Source of the DNA: Streptomyces sp. ML-6
Lineage (GTDB): Bacteria; Actinomycetota; Actinomycetes; Streptomycetales; Streptomycetaceae
Length of the DNA stretch: 64,000 bases
Reading direction: 5' to 3'
Assembly: GCF_030116705.1 (NCBI RefSeq)
Contig: NZ_JAOTIK010000001.1
Span: forward strand, 7,220,501-7,284,500
This document shows positions 52,890 to 61,851 of the stretch, in pieces (the stretch's first letter is position 1; every line of letters starts with the position of its first letter). The notes under the pieces are model-generated. The model searched no databases and had not been told where the DNA came from. It saw nothing but the letters and a program-made list of their open reading frames with translations. The translations under genes were made by a program, and so were the position numbers.

Positions 52890-54119
52890 ATGACCGGCGC
52901 CGCCCACGCGGTACTCGTCCTGCTCGTGCTCCTGCTGCTCACAGCGGCCTTCCTGCTCGGCCGCCGCACCGCCCGGCCCGTCCGCACCAGCGACGTCGGC
53001 ACCCCCGTCGAGCACGCCACCTTCGAGACCCTGCACACCGCCTCGCTCGCCGCGCCGCCGCTGCGCGCCGGACTCACCGGGGAGAGCGCCCGCAAGGCCG
53101 CCCGCGGGCTGCGCTCGCTGCTGGGCACCGACGCGCTCTGCCTCACCGACCGCGACCGGGTGCTGGTCTGGGACGGCGCGGGCGAGCACCACGGCCGGCA
53201 CGTCATGGACCAGGTGCGCGACCTCCTCGACAGCGGCCGGGACACCGCCTTCGCCAGCGACTGCGACGACCTGGACTGCCCGCTGCGCTGGGCCGTGGCC
53301 GTACCGCTCACCGTCGACCACCGGGTGCTCGGCACCCTCGTCGCCTACGCCCCGCGCGAGTCCGCGGTACTGGCCAGGGCCGCCGGGGAGGTGGCCCGCT
53401 GGGTCTGCGTACAGCTGGAACTCGCCGAACTGGACCGCTCCCGCACCCAGCTCATCGAGGCCGAGATCAGGGCGCTGCGGGCCCAGATCTCCCCGCACTT
53501 CATCTTCAACTCACTGGCCGCCATCGCCTCGTTCGTCCGCACCGACCCGGAACGGGCCCGCGAACTCCTGCTGGAATTCGCCGACTTCACCCGTTACTCG
53601 TTCCGCAGCCACGGCGACTTCACCACCCTCGCCGACGAGCTCCACTCCATCGACCAGTACCTGGCGCTGGTACGGGCCCGCTTCGGCGAACGGCTCGCGG
53701 TCACCCTCCAGATCGCCCCCGAAGTGCTGCCCGTCGCCCTGCCCTTCCTCTGCCTCCAGCCGCTGGTCGAGAACGCCGTCAAGCACGGCCTCGAAGGATC
53801 GGCCGCCCCGCCCCGCCCGCTCGGCACCGGCCGCACGGAGGAGACCCCGACCCACATCACCATCAGCGCCTTCGACGCCGGTTCCGAGGCCGAGGTCGTC
53901 ATCGAGGACGACGGCGCCGGCATGGACCCGCGGCGGCTGCGCCAGATCCTGCGCGGCGAGGGCGGCCCCTCCACCGGCATCGGACTGCTCAACGTCGACG
54001 AGCGGCTGCGCCAGGTCTACGGGGACGACTACGGGCTCGTCATCGAGACGGGCGTCGGCGCCGGGATGAAGATCACGGTGCGGCTGCCGAAGTACCGTGC
54101 CGGCGTGCACGGTTCCTGA
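52890..54119 (+). CDS. LytS-type sensor histidine kinase
   Basis: 409 residues. One N-terminal transmembrane helix (AVLVLLVLLLLTAAFLLG), a GAF-like domain (LRSLLGTDALCLTDRDRVLVW to GTLVAYAPRES), then the His_kinase/LytS domain with phosphoacceptor His203 in RAQISPHFIFNSLAAIASF and the ATPase N box LVENAVKHGLEG, plus DDGAGMDP. Unlike LytS it lacks a multi-helix sensor, so it may sense cytoplasmic state or the symporter itself. Cognate regulator is the LytTR protein at the operon start. Confidence 0.92.
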   Translation: MTGAAHAVLVLLVLLLLTAAFLLGRRTARPVRTSDVGTPVEHATFETLHTASLAAPPLRAGLTGESARKAARGLRSLLGTDALCLTDRDRVLVWDGAGEHHGRHVMDQVRDLLDSGRDTAFASDCDDLDCPLRWAVAVPLTVDHRVLGTLVAYAPRESAVLARAAGEVARWVCVQLELAELDRSRTQLIEAEIRALRAQISPHFIFNSLAAIASFVRTDPERARELLLEFADFTRYSFRSHGDFTTLADELHSIDQYLALVRARFGERLAVTLQIAPEVLPVALPFLCLQPLVENAVKHGLEGSAAPPRPLGTGRTEETPTHITISAFDAGSEAEVVIEDDGAGMDPRRLRQILRGEGGPSTGIGLLNVDERLRQVYGDDYGLVIETGVGAGMKITVRLPKYRAGVHGS

Positions 54120-54135
54120 CCGGCGGACGGAGCGC

Positions 54136-54657
54136 TCAGTGCAACTGGATCGCCAGATGTCCCAGCGGCAGACCCAACTGCCAGGCCGGTGTCCACACCT
54201 GGACGGCCTCCTCCGCGTCCGCCCCGTCGCCCAGCGGCCCCCGGGCCCGCGGACCGATCGCGTCCAGATCGGCCGCCAGCAGCTCGGTCTCCTCCAGCCA
54301 CCGCCAGGCCGCACGGGCCAGTGCCAGATCGGGGCTTCCGCCCTCCGCCCCGGGACCGGGGTCCCCGCCGAGCGCGTCGAGCCGTTCGCGGACCCAGCCG
54401 CGCCAGGCGACCCCGTACGCCGTCAGCAGCCGCAGCTCGTCCAGCCGGGCCGCGGGCAGTTCACCGGCCACCACCATGTCGTCGCGGAGGAAGACGGTGA
54501 GCGCGAGCGCGTCCCGCCCCGCGCGGTACTCCAGTGTGGACGGCTCCATCAGATCACCGGTCCGCAGTATCCCGTCGGCGAGGTACTCGGCGTACATCCA
54601 GGCCATCGGGATCAGCAGCCCGCCCCCCTGGGTTCCGTCCTGACGTTCCGGGCACAT
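54136..54657 (-). CDS. Hypothetical protein, 173 aa
   Basis: No family was recognised. The protein is soluble and acidic-to-neutral, rich in Leu/Ala/Arg: MAWMYAEYLADGILRTGDLME, LALTVFLRDDMVVAGELP, ARAAWRWLEETELLAADLDA and a C-terminal HLAIQLH. ATG 54657 has GAGG about 10 bases upstream; M(AWMY) 54 bases downstream is an alternative. It converges on the LytS gene, with only 16 bases between, and is divergent from the anti-sigma gene. Coding use matches the neighbours, so it is likely real. Confidence 0.65.
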   Translation of the reverse strand: MCPERQDGTQGGGLLIPMAWMYAEYLADGILRTGDLMEPSTLEYRAGRDALALTVFLRDDMVVAGELPAARLDELRLLTAYGVAWRGWVRERLDALGGDPGPGAEGGSPDLALARAAWRWLEETELLAADLDAIGPRARGPLGDGADAEEAVQVWTPAWQLGLPLGHLAIQLH

Positions 54658-54782
54658 CCCGTCTCGCCTCTTTCCGTTCTCGCCACCGGGCTCCACGCAG
54701 CATTGAACCGGGGGAGCGCGCCCCGCGTGGCCAGAAGGGCAGGATCCGTCCCGACCGGGTCCGCACACGACACGAGGATGCG

Positions 54783-54980
54783 ATGAGCGCCGATCCCGGG
54801 AAGGACCCGCACGTGCGGCAGTTGCTCGGTGCCTATGTTCTCGACGCGCTCACGGCCGGCGAGGCCCGTGAGGTCTGCCGCCACCTGCAGACCTGCGACG
54901 GCTGCGCCGCCGACTACGTGCAGGTCGCGGAGGCCGTCCCGCTGCTCGCCCTGCTCGCCGAGGAGGAGCTGCTGGAGTAG
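54783..54980 (+). CDS. Minimal zinc anti-sigma factor (ZAS domain only)
   Basis: 65 residues comprising essentially just a zinc anti-sigma domain: H-x3-C-x2-C in CRHLQTCDGCAADY, preceded by VRQLLGAYVLDALTAGEA. There is no transmembrane helix or sensor part, so it would be a free cytoplasmic inhibitor, perhaps redox-sensitive. The last 67 bases overlap, on the other strand, the end of the ECF sigma gene. It probably binds that sigma factor, but such pairs normally lie head to tail in one operon. Confidence 0.78.
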   Translation: MSADPGKDPHVRQLLGAYVLDALTAGEAREVCRHLQTCDGCAADYVQVAEAVPLLALLAEEELLE

Positions 54981-55480
54981 CCCGGAAGACTGCGGGCGAG
55001 CCGGCGCAGCGCGTAGTAGGACCGGGACTTGACCGTGCCCGGCGGAATGCCGAGCGCCTGGGCCGTCTCGTTCACGGTGAGCCCGCGGAAGTACATCTGG
55101 ACGAGGACCTCGCGGTGGTCCGGGCTCAGGGCGCGCACCGCCTCGCGCACGTCGAGGGCCGAGACCGTGGCCTCGGCGGTGTCCTCCCCGTCCGCGGCCG
55201 TCTCCAGCACCACGTCGCCGACCTCGGCCGGGCGGGCCTGCCGGGACCGGCGCGCGTCGATCGCGAGCCGCCGCGCCACGGTGAAGAGCCAGGGCCGCAT
55301 CGACGCGTACGGGGCGTCGAACGCCTCCGGATGCTGCCAGGCGCGCACCAGCGTCTCCTGGAGCAGGTCCTCGGCCCGCTGCCGGTCGCCGAAGGTCAGC
55401 CCCAGCAGGAAGCGGAAGAGCGCGGCACCGTGCTCCCGCTGGAGGTCCGCGAGGGTCCGCTCGTCCGTCGTGGTGGTCAT
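54914..55480 (-). CDS. ECF RNA polymerase sigma factor
   Basis: 188 residues. Region 2 reads ADLQREHGAALFRFLLGLTFGDRQRAEDLLQETLVRAWQHPE (seen in parts), region 4 ALSPDHREVLVQMYFRGLTVNETAQALGIPPGTVKSRSYYALRRL (likewise). The final 20 residues (GYSSSSSSASRASSGTAS) are low-complexity and exist because the frame runs on through the antisense of the anti-sigma gene. ATG 55480 chosen at the conserved N-terminus. No promoter consensus for self-activation was seen. Confidence 0.9.
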   Translation of the reverse strand: MTTTTDERTLADLQREHGAALFRFLLGLTFGDRQRAEDLLQETLVRAWQHPEAFDAPYASMRPWLFTVARRLAIDARRSRQARPAEVGDVVLETAADGEDTAEATVSALDVREAVRALSPDHREVLVQMYFRGLTVNETAQALGIPPGTVKSRSYYALRRLARSLPGYSSSSSSASRASSGTASATCT

Positions 55481-55733
55481 CGTGAACGCCCTTCCCGCCG
55501 AGGCACTGCCGCTTCGCTGCCGACGGGCGTATACGAACGCATCGGGGCGCCGAGGAACAGGCGGTGGGCCCCGCCGTGCGACGAGCGGTCGCACAGTGCG
55601 GCGAATGGTGCGGTGAACGGTCGGGCGGTGCGATGTGTGTACGGGCGACGGGCCCGGAGCACCGGCGGCGCGCCCCGGCCGCCCGTGGCCCGGGCCCGTC
55701 GGCGGACGCCGCCACGGGGAGCCGGGGCCGCGC

Positions 55734-57182
55734 TCAGGACTTCTTCGTCCCCGGGCCCGTCCCGGTCGTCCTCGCCATCTCCGACTTCCGGTAGGAGTAG
55801 CCGAAGTAGATGACCAGCCCGACCAGGAACCACACCGCGAACCGCGCCCAGGTCTGCCACTGGAGGAAGGTGATCAGCCAGATCGAGAACACCACACCGA
55901 GGGCCGGGACGAACGGCATCCCGGGGGTGCGGAACGTACGCGGCAGGTCGGGCTGCTTGTAACGCAGCACGATCACGGCGATGCACACCACCACGAACGC
56001 CAGCAGGATGCCGATGTTGGTCAGCTCGGCGGCCTCGCCGATCGGCAGGAACCCGGCGATCGCCGCCGAGGCCACCCCGACGATCCAGGTCACCCGGGTC
56101 GGGACGTGCCGGGTGGGGTGGGTCTTGGCGAACCACTTCGGCAGCAGCCCGTCCCGGCTCATCGAGAACCAGACCCGGGTCACCCCGAGCATGAAGGTGA
56201 ACATGACGGTCAGGATCCCGATGATGGCGCCCACCGCGATCACGTCGGCGAGCCCGCTGAGGCCCACCGCCTTGAAGGCCGTGGAGAAACCGGACTCCGG
56301 GTCGATGTCCTCGTAGCTCTGCATCCCCGTCAGCACCAGGCACGCCGCCACGTAGAGGGCCATGGAGATGGCCAGGGAGTACAGGATCGCCTTCGGCATG
56401 TGGCGCTGGGCGTCCTTGGACTCCTCGGCGGCCGTCGACATGGCGTCGTAGCCGAAGACCGCGAAGAACACCGTGGCCGCGCCCGTGAAGGCACCGCTCA
56501 CCCCGAACGGGAAGAAGGGGTGGTAGTTGGCGGTGTTGATGTGGAAGACGCCCACGCCGATGACCAGCAGGACCACCAGGACCTTCAGGACCACCACGAC
56601 CGTCTCGAAGCGGGCCGCGTTCCTGATGCCGAGGGTCAGCAGGTACGCGACCAGCAGACAGAGCAGCGCGGCGAACAGGTCCACCTTGTGGCCGTCGCCG
56701 GTGCCGGGCGCGCCCAGCATCCACTTCGGCACGTCCAGCCCCAGCTCCCCGAGCAGGAAGCTGAAGTAGCCGGAGATGCCGATCGCGACCACCGCCACGA
56801 TCGCGGTGTACTCCAGCAGCAGGTCCCAGCCGATGAACCAGCCCACCAGCTCGCCGAGCACCGCGTACCCGTAGGTGTACGCGGACCCGGCCTTCGGGAT
56901 CAGCCCCGCGAACTCCGCGTAGCTGAACGCGGCGGCCGCGCTCGCCACGCCCGCGATGAGGAACGAGATCAGGACGGCGGGACCGGCGGTGCCGTTGGCC
57001 ACGGTGCCGGCGAGGGTGAAGATGCCCGCCCCGATGATGCCGCCCACACCGATCGCGGTGAGCTGCCACAGCCCGAGCGTTCTGGTGAGCTGAGCGGTGG
57101 CCTCCCCTGCGGGGCTCCGTTCGTCGATCTGCTCGATCGGCTTGCGACGCAGTACGCCCTCGCCCACCCGGAGCCTTGCCAT
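55734..57182 (-). CDS. Amino-acid permease (APC superfamily, CAT-like)
   Basis: 482 residues, about 12 transmembrane helices. TAIGVGGIIGAGIFTLAGTVA is the consensus APC helix-1 motif; FAVFGYDAMSTAAEESKDAQRHMPKAI is the substrate-binding helix-6/loop region of cationic-amino-acid-type carriers; FTFMLGVTRVWFSMSRDGLLP follows. It should import basic or branched amino acids by proton symport. Monocistronic; substrate cannot be fixed by sequence alone. Confidence 0.92.
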   Translation of the reverse strand: MARLRVGEGVLRRKPIEQIDERSPAGEATAQLTRTLGLWQLTAIGVGGIIGAGIFTLAGTVANGTAGPAVLISFLIAGVASAAAAFSYAEFAGLIPKAGSAYTYGYAVLGELVGWFIGWDLLLEYTAIVAVVAIGISGYFSFLLGELGLDVPKWMLGAPGTGDGHKVDLFAALLCLLVAYLLTLGIRNAARFETVVVVLKVLVVLLVIGVGVFHINTANYHPFFPFGVSGAFTGAATVFFAVFGYDAMSTAAEESKDAQRHMPKAILYSLAISMALYVAACLVLTGMQSYEDIDPESGFSTAFKAVGLSGLADVIAVGAIIGILTVMFTFMLGVTRVWFSMSRDGLLPKWFAKTHPTRHVPTRVTWIVGVASAAIAGFLPIGEAAELTNIGILLAFVVVCIAVIVLRYKQPDLPRTFRTPGMPFVPALGVVFSIWLITFLQWQTWARFAVWFLVGLVIYFGYSYRKSEMARTTGTGPGTKKS

Positions 57183-57291
57183 GAGTCACCTCTTCGCTGA
57201 CGGCCGTCGCTGACGGGCGCTCATGATGACTCAGCCGGAGCCGCTGCGGAAGAAGGCGTGCCGTTTGGCGGAAGGAAGGATTCCGCAGAGG

Positions 57292-57753
57292 TCAGGGGAC
57301 CACCGTGACGGGCCAACGACCCGCTTTCACCAGCCGGATCGCCACCGATCCGACGAACCGGTGCCCGGCCGATTCCGACGCGCCCACCACGACGGCGTCC
57401 GCCTTCAACTCGTCCGCCGCGGTCACGAGTCCGTTGTAGGGGTCGCCGCGGAAGGTGTGGAACTCCCAGCGCACGTTCCACACGTCCTTCAGCCGCCGGG
57501 CCGCCTCCCGGATCTCGTTCACCAGCTCCTCCGCGACCTCGCCGGTCGTGTCGGCGATCGGCGCCCCGAGTGCCGCCCCGGCGGGCAGCACGGGCTGTAC
57601 GTGGACCAGGACGAGCATGGCTCCCTGGCGGCGGGCCAGACCTGCCGCGTAGGCCGCGGCACGCATGGAGGAATCGGACCCGTCGATGCCGGCGACGATC
57701 ACTTTCGGGCCGTCCGTGCCACGTTCGAACTCATGAGGCTGCGGTTCTGTCAC
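57292..57753 (-). CDS. Universal stress protein (UspA family)
   Basis: 153 residues from GTG 57753. The UspA fold appears as KVIVAGIDGSDSSMRAAAYAAGLA at the start and ATP-binding DAVVVGASESAGHRFVGSVAIRLVKAGRWPVTVVP at the end, with the G-2x-G-9x-G pattern slightly altered. It should bind ATP and act in stress survival. Located beside the amino-acid permease, with no shared transcript evident. Confidence 0.88.
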   Translation of the reverse strand: MTEPQPHEFERGTDGPKVIVAGIDGSDSSMRAAAYAAGLARRQGAMLVLVHVQPVLPAGAALGAPIADTTGEVAEELVNEIREAARRLKDVWNVRWEFHTFRGDPYNGLVTAADELKADAVVVGASESAGHRFVGSVAIRLVKAGRWPVTVVP

Positions 57754-57909
57754 GGCAGTGAGGTTATCCGCTGCCGTGGACCGTCCTCCGGACCGGCCCG
57801 GTCCGAAGCTGCCGCCTGCCCCACCGCCGATCCCTCCATCGGGTGCAAAAACCTCCACCACCGGAGACGCCGACCGGGACACGCCCGCCCGCCGTGCGAG
57901 CAGTTGGTC

Positions 57910-58752
57910 ATGAAGAATGATCAGAGCTTTCCGGGACGCAGGGCGTTGCTGCGCCTGGCCGCCGGACTCGGCACGGCCGCCGCCGTGCGCATGATCGCCG
58001 CGGACCCGGCCGGGGCGCCGCTCCGGGACCCCGCACCGGCCCGGGCCGGAGCGGCCGGACCCCCGTCGGCCGTCCGGACCCGGCCCGCCTCGTACCGGCT
58101 CCGGCCCATGACCGCGGGTGCTCCGCCCCGCTTCCGGCCCGCGGCGCCCCCGGTCCGCACCCGGCCCTTCGAGGAACTGCCCGGGATCGGGCACGCCATG
58201 GTCCTCAGCTTCGACGACGGCCCGGACCCGCAATACACCCCGCCCATCCTCTCCACCCTGCGCGAGTACGACGTCCGCGCGATGTTCTTCGTCTGCGGCG
58301 AGATGGCCCATGACAACCAGGACCTGGTGCGGGCCATCGCCGAGGACGGCCACACCATCGGCAACCACTCCTGGACCCACCCCCTGGTCACCGGACTCTC
58401 CCGGGCGGGCGTCCTCGACGAACTCGGCCCCACCAGCGAGGTGATCGAGCGGCTCACCGGCACCGCGCCGCTCTGGTACCGGGCGCCGTACGGGGCGTGG
58501 AACCGCAACTCCTTCGAGATCGGCGCCGCCCTGGGAATGGAGCCCCTGGCGTGGACCGTGGACACCCTGGACTGGACCGAACCCGGCACCGGCACCATCG
58601 TCCGCCGGGTCCGGGAGGGGGCGGCGCCCGGCGTCGTCGTGCTCTCCCACGACGCGGGAGGCGATCGTTCGCAGAGCGTGGCGGCGCTGCGCCGGTACCT
58701 CCCCGAACTGCTCGACGCCGGCTATCGGATCACGGTGCCGCAGCGTCGCTGA
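57910..58752 (+). CDS. Secreted polysaccharide deacetylase
   Basis: 280 residues. The N-terminus has a twin-arginine-like signal (GRRALLRLAAGLGTAAAV), then a Pro-rich stretch, then the NodB domain: metal Asp in LSFDDGPDPQYTPP, HSWTHP with the His pair, RAPYGAWNRN, TLDWTEPG and VVLSHDAGG. It removes acetyl groups from chitin-like or peptidoglycan sugars outside the cell. ATG 57910. Possibly acts on the same substrates as the chitinase and wall hydrolase encoded elsewhere in the window. Confidence 0.92.
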   Translation: MKNDQSFPGRRALLRLAAGLGTAAAVRMIAADPAGAPLRDPAPARAGAAGPPSAVRTRPASYRLRPMTAGAPPRFRPAAPPVRTRPFEELPGIGHAMVLSFDDGPDPQYTPPILSTLREYDVRAMFFVCGEMAHDNQDLVRAIAEDGHTIGNHSWTHPLVTGLSRAGVLDELGPTSEVIERLTGTAPLWYRAPYGAWNRNSFEIGAALGMEPLAWTVDTLDWTEPGTGTIVRRVREGAAPGVVVLSHDAGGDRSQSVAALRRYLPELLDAGYRITVPQRR

Positions 58753-58787
58753 ACACGTTCCGGTCCCGGGTTCCGGTCCTGGCCCGG

Positions 58788-58840
58788 GTACGCCCGTCGC
58801 CCCGGCTCCCGGTGCACGGGATCCGGGGCGACGGGCGTAC
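58788..58840. terminator. 18-bp perfect hairpin, bidirectional
   Basis: The arms 58788-58805 and 58823-58840 are exact complements; the 17-base loop itself contains a partial TCCCG/CGGGA stem. It lies between the deacetylase stop and the convergent envelope gene ending at 58852. Confidence 0.85.
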
Positions 58841-58851
58841 CTCCCCTGCCG

Positions 58852-59379
58852 TCAGCGCGGGCGGCCTTCCCCGCGCCGGCGCGCCATGTGGACGGCGCCG
58901 GTGGTCGCGGCCACCGCCAGCACCGTTCCGGCGACGAGCTCCGCGGTGCTCGGACCGCCGCCGCCGAGGCCGCCCCGGACACCGGCCGGGGCGACCGCGG
59001 ATCCGGTCGTCGGCGCGCGGGAGGCCGCGGCGACCGTGAGACGGACCTTCGCCGTGGTGCCGGGCGGCGCGCCGCAGACGAACGTCACCTCGTGGGAGGC
59101 GCCGGGCTCCGCGTCCCGGTCGACCGTGGCCGCCGCGGAACCACCTGCGGGAATGGTGACGGTGTCGAAAACACCCGATCCGGCCGTTGCGGTTGCAGAG
59201 CACCCCCGGGCCGCCAGGGTGACCTGGCCTCCCGGCGCGATCACCGACGGGGTGACGGTGTATCCGGTCGCGGAGGACGCGCCTCCCGACGACGCCACGG
59301 ACGCGAACGCGGCCGGAGCGGTCAGGGCGAGGGCGGCGGCGCCGAACAGTGCGACGGGTGCGACACGTATGGAACGCAT
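58852..59379 (-). CDS. Secreted protein with C-terminal membrane anchor
   Basis: 175 residues: a Sec signal (VAPVALFGAAALALTAPAAFA), an Ig-like or DUF-type beta domain (YTVTPSVIAPGGQVTLAARGC, HEVTFVCGAPPGTTAKVRLTV, one Cys pair), a Gly-rich linker, and one C-terminal helix (TAELVAGTVLAVAATTGAVHM) with a basic RRRGEGRPR end. Surface-anchored in the cell membrane. ATG 59379 has GGAGG. Function unknown; such proteins abound in Streptomyces. Confidence 0.75.
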   Translation of the reverse strand: MRSIRVAPVALFGAAALALTAPAAFASVASSGGASSATGYTVTPSVIAPGGQVTLAARGCSATATAGSGVFDTVTIPAGGSAAATVDRDAEPGASHEVTFVCGAPPGTTAKVRLTVAAASRAPTTGSAVAPAGVRGGLGGGGPSTAELVAGTVLAVAATTGAVHMARRRGEGRPR

Positions 59380-59540
59380 GGATGAATCCTCCGGATCCCC
59401 GAGGAGCACGTGCGGAACGGATTTCCACAAAGCGTCAGAAATGCGCCTCGACCCGCCAAACGCTAGGAGTCGTGCATTCCGCTCGCGATCGGGGTACGCC
59501 GCCCGGGGCACCGGTTTCGCCCGAGCGGCGCACCCCCGTG

Positions 59541-60311
59541 TCACCGCCCGCCCGCGGCTTCCGGGAACAGATCGAGGAACGGCGCGGTGGTGGCCGAGAG
59601 ACCCCGCCCGAAGGGGGTGTCGAAATCCCAGATCAGGAAGAGCAGAAAGGCGATCAGAACACTGAAGAAACCGGCCAGAAGAAGTTCACGGAAACTTCTG
59701 CGGATCTGCAACGTGAAGATCATTCCAACCGTCACCAAAGCCCCGATGACCAGGCCGAACCAGACCACGCCCGGCATGGTCGCCCCCGCGCTCTGCCCGC
59801 GTGCGCTGCGCGCGTCGTCGGCCGCGGCGACCTCGTCGACCAGCGGCTGGTACGCCTGCCCCTCGTGGTCGTTCGCCGGCCGGTACTGGGTGACATCGGT
59901 GCGCACCCGGTCGAGGAGCCGGGTGCCTTCGGTGGTGAGCGTGCCGTGCTCGCTCATCGACTGCCACTCGTCGTGCACGACATGGCGTACGTAGGCGTCG
60001 ACATCGGCGCGGATGCGGGCGCGCACCTCGGCCGGGTAGACGGCGGAGCGGGCCTTCACCTCGTGCAGCGCCTGGGCCTCCTGGCGCACGTACTCCTGGG
60101 CGGCGCCGCGGCCCTCCCAGACGCCCGCGATGGCGAGGCCCAGCACGATCGCGTAGACCACGCCGATCATCATCGTCATGTACTCGATGACGTCGGGGGT
60201 CTCGGACGGGTCGTCGTCCTCCCCGACCCGGCGGTTGTTGAGCACGGCGATGGTCAGGACGACGGCACTCGCCGCGACCATGGCGAGGGTGAGAACAAGC
60301 CATTCCGACAT
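59541..60311 (-). CDS. DUF4239 membrane protein
   Basis: 256 residues with N- and C-terminal helix pairs: WLVLTLAMVAASAVVLTIAVL, YMTMMIGVVYAIVLGLAIAGVW, then a soluble middle, then MPGVVWFGLVIGALVTVGMIF and ELLLAGFFSVLIAFLLFLIW. This is the DUF4239 (bestrophin-like) layout, including GVVYAIVLGL and ALVTVGMIF. Role unknown; ion channel or scaffold have been suggested for relatives. Follows the Pro-rich envelope gene by 16 bases and is likely co-transcribed. Confidence 0.82.
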   Translation of the reverse strand: MSEWLVLTLAMVAASAVVLTIAVLNNRRVGEDDDPSETPDVIEYMTMMIGVVYAIVLGLAIAGVWEGRGAAQEYVRQEAQALHEVKARSAVYPAEVRARIRADVDAYVRHVVHDEWQSMSEHGTLTTEGTRLLDRVRTDVTQYRPANDHEGQAYQPLVDEVAAADDARSARGQSAGATMPGVVWFGLVIGALVTVGMIFTLQIRRSFRELLLAGFFSVLIAFLLFLIWDFDTPFGRGLSATTAPFLDLFPEAAGGR

Positions 60312-60327
60312 GAGACTTCTCCGGAGG

Positions 60328-60864
60328 TCAGCGGGAGCGGGGACGCAGGACGGCGACGGCGAACACCGCGGGCGCCGTGATCAGCAGGGTGAGGGTGACC
60401 AGGGAGGCGCCGCGCCGGGGGACCTTGCGCGGTGGCTTGCGGTAGGTGGGGAGCGCCACGGGACGGGACGAGAGGGGTGCGGGACGTGCGGAGGGCGAGG
60501 CCGCGGGGGAGGAGGGGGCGGGCGGGAGGACGGGGGACGGTGTCACTGGCTCCGGTTCCGGTCGTGGTGATGCGGACGGCGCGGGTGGGGCGGGCCGCGG
60601 AGTGGGTGGGGGAGAAGGTGGGGGCGGGGGCTCGGGAGAGGGCGGTGGGGGGCGCGGTGTCGGTGGTGGGGGCGGCTCGGTCGCCGGACCCGGCCGGCAG
60701 GGGCCGGTACCCGACACGACAACCGGTGAACTCCCGTCGTTCTCACCGATGTAGGCGTACGCGCAGCTGTCCGCCGCGGCCGGTAACGGGGTGCTCAGCA
60801 GCCACAGCAGTGCGACGGCCGCGGCGAGCCGTCCTATGAGTGATCCGTACACGACGGCGAGCAT
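60328..60864 (-). CDS. Secreted Pro-rich protein with C-terminal helix
   Basis: 178 residues: signal-like helix (AAAVALLWLLSTPLPAAADS), one Cys pair (SCAYAYIGENDGSSPVVV then GPCRPG), a stretch of about 70 residues that is over half Pro with Ser/Arg/Pro repeats, then a C-terminal helix (SLVTLTLLITAPAVFAVAVL) and RPRSR. A rigid, wall-spanning rod anchored in the membrane fits. The start is uncertain: ATG 60864 lacks a good RBS, and the open frame extends to 61038. Upstream of and probably co-expressed with the DUF4239 gene. Confidence 0.68.
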   Translation of the reverse strand: MLAVVYGSLIGRLAAAVALLWLLSTPLPAAADSCAYAYIGENDGSSPVVVSGTGPCRPGPATEPPPPPTPRPPPPSPEPPPPPSPPPTPRPAPPAPSASPRPEPEPVTPSPVLPPAPSSPAASPSARPAPLSSRPVALPTYRKPPRKVPRRGASLVTLTLLITAPAVFAVAVLRPRSR

Positions 60865-61851
60865 GATCCGGCCGATCGCGGGACACGCGGGGAAAGCATC
60901 GGGTTCGCCTGATGGTGGGACATCGGACGGCCCGTGTTCGAGCCCGGGAGAAGCCTTTTGGGCGCGTCGTACGACGTGAGAGGCGGTGTCCGGGTGCCGT
61001 GCCGGACCGGCGGAGACGCGCGGGACAACTGGGCTCACACGTACGGAAGTTGACGTGAACAGCCGAGGAGCGTTCCGTTCACGCCGCCCCCGCCCACCCT
61101 GCGGTCGGTGTGAGGACGGGCGGTGGAACCGGCCTCGCGGCGCTGCGGACAGGCTGCGGAACCAGGTCTTCCGGCGGCGGGGCGGGAGGTGGAAGCGGGC
61201 CTTCCGGTGGTGTGGAAGGCCGGGCCCGGACCGGGTGGATTGCTAAGGCGATCGAGCGAAGGCGCCTGGCCGGGCCGTCCGGCCGGAGAGGGGCGGATAC
61301 GAGGCCCCGGGGGACGGCTCCCGCGTGCGGATCCGTTTTGGTGCCAGGCGCCGGATGATCGACGATTTCGCGCAGGCTCCCGGCCCACCGGTCAAATCGC
61401 GCTCGCGGAAAGGATGTTGCCCCCACGGCGAGGAATAGCCGTCACATCACCACCGACAAAGGATTCGTCACCCGTGACGGGTCCGGTGAACCACGGTGCG
61501 GACCGATGCCCGCCAAGTGGTCCGTACCTTTTCCGGCGGGGCGAAACCGGAGGGCGGTGACGGGAAACCGGGACGGCAATGGCGTTGGTTCCGCGGGTAC
61601 ATGTTACGGGGTGCTCCCCGGTGCCGGCGCGGCGGGTTCCTCCCGTGAGGGGCAAAGCCTTCCCGGAAGGGCCGTTCGTCGCCGAATGTCACACGTAGCG
61701 ACTGATCGGTTGCACATGCCACTGGTGTGTGACCAATAACGGACGGCTAATTTCCGTTTTCACTCGCTCTCTTGGCGGACGATCAGTAGCCTCTGGTCAA
61801 CACTGACCATGAACATGGCCGGATCGCCGTAGCGACTTGTTGGAGACATCG
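60865..61851. other. About 1 kb without a convincing gene
   Basis: Open frames exist (such as 61123-61560 + and 61392-61655 -), but none has a family, a good RBS and neighbour-like composition together. The right half has noticeably lower GC with T-rich patches and leads into the methyltransferase promoter. The palindrome TGGTCA-ACAC-TGACCA lies near its end. A small RNA or a lost gene cannot be excluded. Confidence 0.5.
61794..61809. promoter_or_regulatory. TGGTCA-N4-TGACCA palindrome
   Basis: Perfect six-base inverted arms around ACAC, centred about 50 bases before the methyltransferase start. The AT-containing flank looks like promoter DNA, so it may be an operator. Confidence 0.45.

Noticed and set aside
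61392..61655. Candidate small gene in the gene-poor kilobase
   Set aside because: Composition and start context are unlike the neighbours and no motif was recognised.
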